Assembly: GCF_025993685.1 (NCBI RefSeq)
Contig: NZ_DAJPEN010000001.1
Span: 1,984,001 to 2,048,000, forward strand
Source of the DNA: Bacteroides mediterraneensis
GTDB lineage: Bacteria; Bacteroidota; Bacteroidia; Bacteroidales; Bacteroidaceae
Direction of reading: 5' to 3'
DNA: 64,000 bases
Each line of letters begins with the position of its first letter. The stretch's first letter is position 1. The notes under the pieces were generated by a model, which saw nothing but the letters and a program-made list of their open reading frames with translations, ran no database searches and had not been told where the DNA came from. The translations under genes were made by a program, and so were the position numbers. Of this stretch, positions 19,514 through 27,682 are shown piece after piece.

Positions 19514-21910
19514 TTAAGAATTCCAATTCCAGGTCTCCCCTTTTTCCAGGCTGCGTGTCTCAATATACTTGCCTTGATACCAAACCCTGAAAGGATTACC
19601 TAACAAAGATTTGATTTCCGCATGTACCATTACGCCGTCTTTCCATTCTACGGACACCTCAAATCCGCCACGTGCTTTCAAGCCAGAAAATTTCCCGTTC
19701 TTCCATCCATCCGGAAGTGAAGGAAGCAACTGAATGATATAAGCATCCTGCTCATATACATGACTTTGCAGCAGCATTTCCGCAATACCAGCTGTTGTAC
19801 CAAAATTCGCATCAATCTGGAACGGAGGACACTGAGTAAACAGGTTCGGATTCAAACTCTTTTCCAATACCTTATCCAGACTTTCCTTGGCTTTTTCTGC
19901 CCGATGCAGACGAGCATACTGGCTAATCAGCCACGCAGAGCTCCAGCCGGTATGTCCTCCACCATGCGAGATACGATAATCCATCGACTTACTGGCAGCC
20001 TCAGCCAGTTTTGGTGTCTGCAACAAGTTGATTTGCGAACCAGGATGCACGGCAAACAAATGAGAAATATGACGATGCCCCGGTTCTGCCTCCGGAAATT
20101 CCTGCGCCCATTCCATTATACGGCCATCGGAACCGATACGTGTTTCCAATAATTTCCCTTTTGCATCTGCGACTTCCTGCGTAAACACATCTTTTATCTG
20201 AAGTGCTTCAGACGCCATCTCAAAATCATCAAACAACTGCCAGATGGTCTGCTGGTCATGAGTCGGCCCCATACTGATTTGACATTGACTTCCATCAGGA
20301 GCTACAAACGTATTCTCTGGAGAAACTGCCGGACCAGACACCAGCTTACCTGTCTTCGGATCTTTCACCAACCAGTCCATATAAAACTCTACCGCCCCCT
20401 TCAGTACCGGATACATCTTTTTCAGGAAATCCTTGTCGCCCGTAAAACGATAATGTTCTCCAATGTGCTGGCAGATCCATGCAGGTGCTCCCGTATGCAT
20501 TCCCCATGAAGCATATTCTCCAGGCGAAGTATACCCCCACACATTCGTGATAGGATGAACCACCCAGCCCTTTTTCTGATATTGGGTTTGCGCAGTCTTC
20601 GTGCCCGGTGCTACCAGCGAAGCTATCAAGTCGAACATAGGCAAGTGCATCTCTGAAAGATTGGTTACCTCGGCAGGCCAGTAATTCATTTCAATGTTGA
20701 CATCCGTATGATAATCACCGTTCCATGGAGTCTGCAATTTATTGGCCCAAATGCCCTGCAGGTTAGCAGGCATCGTGCCCGGACGAGAAGAAGAAATCAG
20801 TAAGTAACGGCCATACTGAAACATCAGCTCATACAGGTGCGGATTAATCTTACCAGCCTTTGCCTCAGCCACCAACACATCAGTAGCCAGCGTATCCGGC
20901 AATTCTGTCAGTTGGAAAGAAGCCCGGTCAAAATAAGCCGCATACTCTTTCTGATGAACCTGATACAAAGACTCGAATGTTTTCTTCTCTGCTTTGGCAA
21001 TAGACTCGCGAGTCAATGAAAGGTAATCCCGTCCTTTATAATGCGGATAAGTCAGCTGATAATCGGTAGAAGCCGCCAAAAGCAACATGGCCTCGTCAGC
21101 TCCGCTCACAGTCAGAGTGGAGTCTGTACAAATCACCTCTCCTCCCTTGGTCACAGCTTTCAGGCGAGCCATATACTGCAATCCATCTCCTCCTTTTCCG
21201 TCGGACAAGGCTCCGCTCATAATCAGTTGCCCGCCCTCAGTATGTGTAGAGAAGTATTCCGGACGTGTCATACGGCAAGTGAAAGATATTTGCTGCTGTT
21301 TGTCCGCCGACAAGCGAATCACCATCACCTGGTCGGGATGACTGATAAATATTTCGCGCTTGAAGTGTACATCCCCCTGCGTGTAAGTCACTGTAGCCGT
21401 CGCATCCTCTAAATTCAGTTCCCGGCGGTAGTCTGAATAAGCCTCCTTATTGGCAAAATCAATCCAAAGGTCACCCATAGTCTGAAAACAACCGAAAGGC
21501 ACCGTAGAACCGTTTCCTCCTCCAGAACCTTTTCCCGTACATACCTGCGTGCGATTGGTCAGTTCTGTAGCTTCCTTATATTTACCCTCAAAAAGCAACT
21601 GTCTGATTCTATCCAGATACTGAGGTGCATCCGGGTTATCACAGTCCTGCGGACTTCCTGACCACATGGTTTCTTCATTCAGCTGGATTCGCTCCATTGC
21701 CACATCACCAAACACCACAGCTCCCAGTGAACCATTCCCCAAAGGCAAACCTTTCAGCCATTCAGCATCGTCTTGCCAACCGTTCGGACTGTCTGGCACC
21801 GTAGCATCAGCAGGAGATTCATACCAGAGTTTAAGAGAAGAAGATTTTTCCTGCTGAGGTGTGGAACAGGAAAGCAAGAAGAAAGGAAGAATAAAAGCTA
21901 TTGGTTTCAT
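19514..21910 (-). CDS. GH95 family glycosidase (alpha-L-fucosidase or alpha-L-galactosidase), lipoprotein
   Basis: At 798 residues this matches full-length GH95: an N-terminal beta domain starting LWYESPADA and GLPLGNGSLGAVVFGD, then an alpha/alpha-barrel with HTDVNIEMNYWPAE, AVSPENTF and QIDANFGTTAGIAEMLLQS, which carry the catalytic Asn/Glu/Asp positions of the family. A lipoprotein signal (ILPFFLLSC) implies membrane anchoring. GH95 enzymes invert alpha-1,2-L-fucosides, and some act on alpha-L-galactose. The ATG at 21910 is preferred over an upstream in-frame TTG. It is the last gene of the susC-susD-lipoprotein unit, 79 bp after the small lipoprotein gene. Confidence 0.92.
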   Translation of the reverse strand: MKPIAFILPFFLLSCSTPQQEKSSSLKLWYESPADATVPDSPNGWQDDAEWLKGLPLGNGSLGAVVFGDVAMERIQLNEETMWSGSPQDCDNPDAPQYLDRIRQLLFEGKYKEATELTNRTQVCTGKGSGGGNGSTVPFGCFQTMGDLWIDFANKEAYSDYRRELNLEDATATVTYTQGDVHFKREIFISHPDQVMVIRLSADKQQQISFTCRMTRPEYFSTHTEGGQLIMSGALSDGKGGDGLQYMARLKAVTKGGEVICTDSTLTVSGADEAMLLLAASTDYQLTYPHYKGRDYLSLTRESIAKAEKKTFESLYQVHQKEYAAYFDRASFQLTELPDTLATDVLVAEAKAGKINPHLYELMFQYGRYLLISSSRPGTMPANLQGIWANKLQTPWNGDYHTDVNIEMNYWPAEVTNLSEMHLPMFDLIASLVAPGTKTAQTQYQKKGWVVHPITNVWGYTSPGEYASWGMHTGAPAWICQHIGEHYRFTGDKDFLKKMYPVLKGAVEFYMDWLVKDPKTGKLVSGPAVSPENTFVAPDGSQCQISMGPTHDQQTIWQLFDDFEMASEALQIKDVFTQEVADAKGKLLETRIGSDGRIMEWAQEFPEAEPGHRHISHLFAVHPGSQINLLQTPKLAEAASKSMDYRISHGGGHTGWSSAWLISQYARLHRAEKAKESLDKVLEKSLNPNLFTQCPPFQIDANFGTTAGIAEMLLQSHVYEQDAYIIQLLPSLPDGWKNGKFSGLKARGGFEVSVEWKDGVMVHAEIKSLLGNPFRVWYQGKYIETRSLEKGETWNWNS

Positions 21911-21989
21911 ATACAAATTACTAAAATTTAAAAAATGGTGGTTTCACTATTTCATACACAATGTAACCACCATTCTAGATTTATAGAGT

Positions 21990-22451
21990 CTACTTCAAAA
22001 CTACATTTATAATATATTTCTTTGCATTGTTCTGATTAGCTGAAGTTACTAAATATTTTGTAGGAGCAGCAAAATTTCCAAGACCTCCCAATTGAGGTGA
22101 TCCGTCAATCGGTTGAATGTAAGCCGCAGTTGATATAGTAGCCTTTCCCACAATATTAGACATATCAAGAGACTTCGGCGAAGCTTGCGTATTTACTACA
22201 ACCTCACACTGAACATATCCATCACTTTCCCCTAACTGCTTAAACGAACATATTTCTTTCAAGTCTGTGAAAACCACTTGCTCATATTTGCTTCCATCAG
22301 GAGCTGTCTTCTCCACTACCTCCCGATGTTCAAACCAAAAATTCAGCAATTCAGCCTCCTCAAAAGTAGGCAAATCATCCAAACCCATTTTGCAACCTCC
22401 TAAAATAAATGAAGTTAACAAAAGGAACAAATATAAAAAACTTTTTCTCAT
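21990..22451 (-). CDS. Small surface lipoprotein in the SusE-like position, unknown family
   Basis: This 153-residue protein has a clear lipoprotein signal (LLLTSFILGGC) followed by acidic and beta-rich sequence. I do not recognize a domain with confidence. It starts 16 bp after susD and precedes GH95, the slot where PULs usually encode a surface glycan-binding protein (SusE/F type). It is much shorter than typical SGBPs and appears to be a single Ig-like or adhesin-like domain. A surface accessory protein that helps SusD bind glycan is a reasonable inference from position only. Confidence 0.8.
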   Translation of the reverse strand: MRKSFLYLFLLLTSFILGGCKMGLDDLPTFEEAELLNFWFEHREVVEKTAPDGSKYEQVVFTDLKEICSFKQLGESDGYVQCEVVVNTQASPKSLDMSNIVGKATISTAAYIQPIDGSPQLGGLGNFAAPTKYLVTSANQNNAKKYIINVVLK

Positions 22452-22467
22452 AATACTATCTCCTTTA

Positions 22468-24210
22468 TTATTCCCATCCTGGATTCTGTTTCAAATTCTC
22501 ATTCTCTAAGATTTCAGACTTCGGAACTGGAAAGCGAAAACGCTTTTTTGTAAAGATTCTTTCAGGGAATGTATTACCATTATTATAAACTTTATTAGGT
22601 AGCGCATCATACATTGCTTTATCACCACTCACATATTTACCGTTTACTGTCATAATAACATATTTCGTACCTTCAGAATTGAAATCAATATAAGACGGAT
22701 CGTGATTAAGTTCATCTACTGTTTCCTTTTTGTCGTATTCAGCCCAACGAATTAAATCCCAATATCTTAAATTCTCAAATGCCAGTTCACATCGACGTTC
22801 TCTTTTATAATCTTCCCATATATCATCTGTAGAAGTAATTTTAGGTAACCCTCCATGTATTGTCCGAGTCTCATTGATATAAGGTAAAGCCAAATCTGCC
22901 TTATTAGTCCGAATAAGAGCCTCTGCATAATTTAAATATACTTCAGACAATCTCAGCAAAGGCCAATGATAATCTTGTTCAGGGGGTGGCCATGCCCAAT
23001 CACACACATCATCATACATTCCTTTACGAATATTATATCCAGTCATGCCTCGATGAAGATTTCTATCCATAGATGTACGGTGATTCCAATATGGAGGACG
23101 AATATTAATTGTATCATTCAAATAAATACATCCATCATAAATTATTGAACTGTAAAAACGTTTGTCACGATTTTTATACATAACCTGAGTACATAGTTTT
23201 TCACCAGAAGCATAACTATCCTTCCAAATTTTTGTATCCGACCATTTTTTTGCTACTCCATCTTCATCAATCATCAGAAAATCATCTATCAATTCTTGAG
23301 TCGGATAACACATCGCCCACCCATAAAGATTACGATCATAATCATTAATCACTCCCAATTTATCGCCTTCGCCTGTAGAAAGAGGCAATCTGAACTGCAT
23401 CGGGGTCCACTGCATATTCATACCATCACTGGTTCCATAGCGCAGAAAGATAGTTTCCGTTGATTCCTGACCCGTTTCAAAATCATTGAAAATACCATGA
23501 AAATTAGTGTCAATTATATAGCCATAATTAGCATGATCCACAATGAAACTCTTACCTTCAATTACTGCATCTTCATATCTATGAGCTTGCAGAAGAACTC
23601 GAATCAAAAAAGCATGAGCACTTGCTCTATTCAAACGACCTAAGTATGTCGTTTCCGGCAAGTTGTCTTTTCCATATTTTAAATCTTCCACAATAAAATC
23701 ATACATATCAGATTCTGAAGCTCTTGGCAGTTTCATATCAGAAGTAGGATCCAACACCTTATCAACCAACATTACTCCACCAAAGTATCGAACCATCCAG
23801 AAATACACCATAGCACGTAAAGTCCTGGCTTCAGCCGTATATTGAACAATCATCTCATCTGAGAGAACTTCTGAGACAGCAACTTGTTCTATAGCCTGGT
23901 TGCACAAACGAATTATATCGTATTTATTCCAACCTGCATCATAAGAATTGGTTATGGCTTCTTGAGCTACTGCATTATTATTATCAGAATGAATGTCATC
24001 ACTCCAATCATCTTCCGTAAACTGCACCCATGAATACATCGGCGTAACACGGGCATACAAATCTACCATATACCCATCAATAAGTCCTTCACTATTCCAC
24101 AAGTCCGCACTTGATATTTTATCAAGAGGTTTCTTATCTAGTAAATCTTCACAACTTGAAAAAGAAAAGAAAAGGACCAGAATCGTTATTAATAAACCAA
24201 ATTTCTTCAT
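22468..24210 (-). CDS. SusD/RagB family outer-membrane glycan-binding lipoprotein
   Basis: This 580-residue lipoprotein (signal VLFFSFSSC) has the SusD hallmarks: DLLDKKPLDKISSADLW at the mature N-terminus, TPR-like helices with AEARTLRAMVYFWMVRYFGG, and the C-terminal motifs LRLSEVYLNYAEALIR and ERRCELAFENLRYWDLIRW. SusD caps the SusC barrel and delivers oligosaccharide to it. It begins 3 bp after the susC stop, so the two genes are coupled. Its sequence is visibly more AT-rich than the flanking enzyme genes. Confidence 0.95.
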   Translation of the reverse strand: MKKFGLLITILVLFFSFSSCEDLLDKKPLDKISSADLWNSEGLIDGYMVDLYARVTPMYSWVQFTEDDWSDDIHSDNNNAVAQEAITNSYDAGWNKYDIIRLCNQAIEQVAVSEVLSDEMIVQYTAEARTLRAMVYFWMVRYFGGVMLVDKVLDPTSDMKLPRASESDMYDFIVEDLKYGKDNLPETTYLGRLNRASAHAFLIRVLLQAHRYEDAVIEGKSFIVDHANYGYIIDTNFHGIFNDFETGQESTETIFLRYGTSDGMNMQWTPMQFRLPLSTGEGDKLGVINDYDRNLYGWAMCYPTQELIDDFLMIDEDGVAKKWSDTKIWKDSYASGEKLCTQVMYKNRDKRFYSSIIYDGCIYLNDTINIRPPYWNHRTSMDRNLHRGMTGYNIRKGMYDDVCDWAWPPPEQDYHWPLLRLSEVYLNYAEALIRTNKADLALPYINETRTIHGGLPKITSTDDIWEDYKRERRCELAFENLRYWDLIRWAEYDKKETVDELNHDPSYIDFNSEGTKYVIMTVNGKYVSGDKAMYDALPNKVYNNGNTFPERIFTKKRFRFPVPKSEILENENLKQNPGWE

Positions 24211-24213
24211 TTC

Positions 24214-27200
24214 TTAAAATGTTATATTCATTCCAAACGTAAATGTCTTTTCTACTGGATATGCATAATTTGCACCAGATCCCGTTTCAGGGTCAACTAG
24301 TCCATGAGTACCTGGAGCCACCGTCAAAAGATTAGATCCACCTACAAAAACACGTGCCGACTCAGCTCCTACATACTTCATCCATTGCTTTTTAAAGTTA
24401 TATCCGAATTCTAAACTTTTCAGACGAACATAGCTTACATTCAAATAATATGCTTCCGATGTATAGCCCGAATTCTGGCTACGGACACCCGTATAATTTA
24501 TTCGGGGAAATAATGCATCCGTATTGTCAGGAGTCCATACGTCCGTCTGATTCTTTAAAGTAAGTACATCAGATCCACCTGTACTATAATTATACAACCC
24601 ACTTAACCATACATCAAAATTAGCAGCACCTTGAATAACGGCAGACAAATAGAATCCTTTATATGAAGCTCCTAAATTGACACCAAAATAATAATTCGGC
24701 GTTGAGTTCTTTCCAATTCTTGTCTTATCATTGTCATCTATTACACCATCGCCATTCAAGTCCACCAATTTATTATCTCCTGGCAATAAATCATTGTATG
24801 CGGCATGATGCGGATGATTTAAAACATCTTCTGTTGAGGTATAAAATCCTTCTGTCTTAAAACCTATCGCACTATATCCATATTCATAAGTAGTCCTTAC
24901 CCATGGATTCTTAAGATTAGCTTCAGTCTCATCAGGATTTAACTCCCAGAAATTCACATAATGAGTTAAGTTAGCTCCTATATTATAGCTAAAATCAGCC
25001 CCGATTTTATCCGACCAAGTGACATTTATTTCATATCCTCCTCTTCTTGTCGCACCATAATTAATTTTAGGTAAAGCAGTTCCAAGCGGAGTACTATAAA
25101 TTGTTTTAGGGTTTGCCAGATAACCTGTCGTTCGATAATAGAATCCATCTACAGAAGTCTTCAATCGACCATTCAAGAAATCGGTTTCCAATCCCACATT
25201 ATAACTTTTCTGCTTATACCATGTTATGTTTCCTGCAGGAAGTCCATTATCAGAATACCCAGTTACCCATTGATCATTCCAATAATAACGTTTATCTACT
25301 GAATTAAACGTGGAAAGAAAAGCAAAACGGGCAATATCATCATTTCCGGTCTCTCCATAAGAAGCTCTCAACTTCATATTACTAATAAATGATGCCGGTA
25401 TATTATTCTTGAAAAACTTCTCTTCAGATATACGCCATCCTAAAGCTAATGATGGGAAGAATCCCCAACGATTTCCTTTTTGGAAACGTTCTGACCCATC
25501 ATACCTAAAAGTTCCAGATATCAAATATTTATCAGCATAATCATAATCCAACCTGCCAATATATCCAATACGTGCGGACTCATCTCCAGATCCACCATTT
25601 GTTAACCCTTTTTGAGGACCAGCAAACATATAATCAATAATTGTAGATACATAATCCAGACGAGAAGCCGACAAATCAGCGTAATATGATGTAGCTTGTT
25701 CATAATATAATGATGCGTTTACACTATGCTGTCCAAATTTATTATTGTATCTAATGAATCCTTGCAACAAAGAGTTATCCCTTGAGCTTCTTGATTCCGA
25801 AAGGCGTGGAGCCTGATTCTCTATTTTATCACCAGCTTCCGTATAAGTAGGCTGATATGCCTGCCAGCGTTTCCAATGTATAAAATCAGTTCCATAATTA
25901 GCCATTACACCTATTTGTAACCCTTTGACTTTAGGAATATCCCAAGTTGCATTAAAAATGCCACTAAACAATCTTGTACGTGTTCGATCGTAACCATTCT
26001 CCGTACTCGTCTGATACAATGGATTATATATACCATTAATGGATATATAATTACCTTCGTCATCATAAGGATATTTATAAGGAAGAGCTTGTTGACACCA
26101 CCCGAATATTGTCCAGGCATCAAATGGCACGTTATCCAAATCCTTATAAGTACCTCTTAAGGTCAAATCAAATTTCAAGCCTATTTTCTCAAACTTCTTT
26201 CCTACTTTAGCAAGCACGGAATAAGTCTTCATTGAATATGCGTTTGTTTCTTTATATGCACTGCCCTGATTCTGATATGATACCGACAACAAATAATCGA
26301 TAGATTTTTCCACTCCCGAAACAGAAAAGTTATGACGCTGCATAGGAGCCATTCTAAAAGTTTCCTTGAACCAATCAGTACTCCGATATTGAGAATCAGA
26401 ACCATCTTTAAATTTTTGAACTTCTTCAACCGTCCAAGGTTCTTGAACCCCATACATATGAGCAATAGAGTTGTTAAACTCTGCATATTCTGCGGATGAC
26501 ATTCTATCGTAATCTAACGTAAAAGTTGAGAAACCAAACAAGTTCGAATAAGAAATTGAGTTAGACTCAGCTTTTTTTGTCTCTACCAATACGACACCAT
26601 TAGCTGCACGAGAACCATATACAGCAGAAGCACCCGCATCTTTTAAAATAGAAATATTACCTATATCATTAGGGCTTAAACTGGCAAATTCGGATTTATC
26701 CCTAACAACGCCATCAATCACATAAAGAGGTTCGCCGCCACCACGAATAGAAATAGAAGGCACATCATTACCCGGACCGCCACCATATTGTTTCAATACC
26801 AATCCAGGCGCAATACCACTCAAAGCAGAGCCTAGGTTGGTTGCCGACGTATTCTCTATTTTATCCGTATTTACTTTCGTTACGGAATTCAGAATCTTTC
26901 TGACAGAAGATTTCCCGTATCCAACAACTACAACCTCATCAAGGACTTTCGTATCCTCCTTCAACTCAATCTTTAAATTATTGGAAGCCTTCACTTCCTG
27001 TGTAGCAAATCCAATATAAGAAATTTGAATAACTTTACCCGGAGATACATTCAATATAAAGTTCCCATCCAAGTCCGTAACTGTTCCATTCGTCGTCCCT
27101 TTCTCTACAACAGTTGCACCAATAATAGGCTCCCCATTAGAGTCTACCACATTCCCTCTTATCTGACTCATTTGCTGATGAACAGATAGAGGAAAAGGAC

Positions 27201-27291
27201 TTTCATTTGCATTAATTTCTAAAAAACAAGTTTGTGAAAAGGCAATAGAAAATAATGCTGTAACTGTAGTCAATTTTCTTTTATTCAACAT
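24214..27291 (-). CDS. SusC/RagA family TonB-dependent glycan importer
   Basis: This 1025-residue outer-membrane receptor has a signal peptide, a carboxypeptidase-regulatory-like domain (IRGNVVDSNGEPIIGATV), a TonB box and SusC motif (DEVVVVGYGKSS), a plug domain (GEPLYVIDGVVRD) and a long beta-barrel ending in an aromatic residue (FGMNITF). It transports oligosaccharides into the periplasm using TonB energy. It is the first gene of the susC-susD-lipoprotein-GH95 unit. The upstream region carries the shared PUL motif, identical over 19 bases to that near the regulator gene. Confidence 0.96.
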   Translation of the reverse strand: MLNKRKLTTVTALFSIAFSQTCFLEINANESPFPLSVHQQMSQIRGNVVDSNGEPIIGATVVEKGTTNGTVTDLDGNFILNVSPGKVIQISYIGFATQEVKASNNLKIELKEDTKVLDEVVVVGYGKSSVRKILNSVTKVNTDKIENTSATNLGSALSGIAPGLVLKQYGGGPGNDVPSISIRGGGEPLYVIDGVVRDKSEFASLSPNDIGNISILKDAGASAVYGSRAANGVVLVETKKAESNSISYSNLFGFSTFTLDYDRMSSAEYAEFNNSIAHMYGVQEPWTVEEVQKFKDGSDSQYRSTDWFKETFRMAPMQRHNFSVSGVEKSIDYLLSVSYQNQGSAYKETNAYSMKTYSVLAKVGKKFEKIGLKFDLTLRGTYKDLDNVPFDAWTIFGWCQQALPYKYPYDDEGNYISINGIYNPLYQTSTENGYDRTRTRLFSGIFNATWDIPKVKGLQIGVMANYGTDFIHWKRWQAYQPTYTEAGDKIENQAPRLSESRSSRDNSLLQGFIRYNNKFGQHSVNASLYYEQATSYYADLSASRLDYVSTIIDYMFAGPQKGLTNGGSGDESARIGYIGRLDYDYADKYLISGTFRYDGSERFQKGNRWGFFPSLALGWRISEEKFFKNNIPASFISNMKLRASYGETGNDDIARFAFLSTFNSVDKRYYWNDQWVTGYSDNGLPAGNITWYKQKSYNVGLETDFLNGRLKTSVDGFYYRTTGYLANPKTIYSTPLGTALPKINYGATRRGGYEINVTWSDKIGADFSYNIGANLTHYVNFWELNPDETEANLKNPWVRTTYEYGYSAIGFKTEGFYTSTEDVLNHPHHAAYNDLLPGDNKLVDLNGDGVIDDNDKTRIGKNSTPNYYFGVNLGASYKGFYLSAVIQGAANFDVWLSGLYNYSTGGSDVLTLKNQTDVWTPDNTDALFPRINYTGVRSQNSGYTSEAYYLNVSYVRLKSLEFGYNFKKQWMKYVGAESARVFVGGSNLLTVAPGTHGLVDPETGSGANYAYPVEKTFTFGMNITF

Positions 27292-27358
27292 GTTTTTCTA
27301 CTTTTTTAGATTACTGATTATAACAAAGAATATGCATATTGTCATGTTATCTACATTA

Positions 27359-27366
27359 CAAAGAAA
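27359..27366 (-). promoter_or_regulatory. Possible susC promoter, degenerate -7 box
   Basis: CAAAGAAA on the plus strand reads TTTCTTTG on the minus strand, one mismatch from TAnnTTTG. It is chosen because it sits exactly 50 bp from the GATG core of the operator, the spacing seen at the other PUL promoters. The implied leader is about 60 nt. Confidence 0.45.
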
Positions 27367-27402
27367 CAGCAATTACACTGTATTTAAAATGTACTTTCAT
27401 TA

Positions 27403-27421
27403 CAAAAGGATGTAATATTTT
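27403..27421 (-). promoter_or_regulatory. Shared PUL operator, site 2 (susC)
   Basis: The sequence CAAAAGGATGTAATATTTT is an exact 19-base copy of the site at 18492-18510. It lies 112-130 bp upstream of the susC ATG, on the same side and in the same orientation as the other copies. Confidence 0.65.
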
Positions 27422-27578
27422 AGGAAAGATAAGACAAATTCAATCTATTCTTTAAAGGGGGGGTATAAGGGTTTAAAGTATATTTTTCTTTCTCCCCAAG
27501 AATAATCCTAAATATAATGAAGGAACGCCTCATATAAGAAAAAGAATACATCTAAGAACAAAAGAAATCATTCTAATT

Positions 27579-27594
27579 AAACGCACTTACATTT
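27579..27594. repeat. Solitary 16-bp palindrome AAACGCACTTACATTT
   Basis: It matches unit 3 of the 22-bp-period array at 37196-37277 in 15 of 16 positions. It lies between the susC control region and the DUF5107 terminator. Confidence 0.6.
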
Positions 27595-27615
27595 GTCACA
27601 GCAAAACAATAAAAA

Positions 27616-27662
27616 AACGTCAGTCTATCCGTTTATCACATATAAGCAAATAGGCTGACGTT
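27616..27662 (-). terminator. Terminator of the DUF5107 gene
   Basis: The 13-base arms AACGTCAGTCTAT and ATAGGCTGACGTT pair with one mismatch around a 21-nt loop. On the minus strand the hairpin ends in a run of seven T. It separates the DUF5107 gene from susC. Confidence 0.8.
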
Positions 27663-27682
27663 AAACAATTAAATATTTATTT

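Larger units (their letters stand above)
27292..27682. other. Intergenic region between susC and the DUF5107 gene
   Basis: This 391-bp gap holds the susC promoter region, the operator copy, a G7 tract at 27457-27463, a solitary palindrome at 27579-27594 and the terminator of the DUF5107 gene. No coding potential was seen. Confidence 0.8.
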
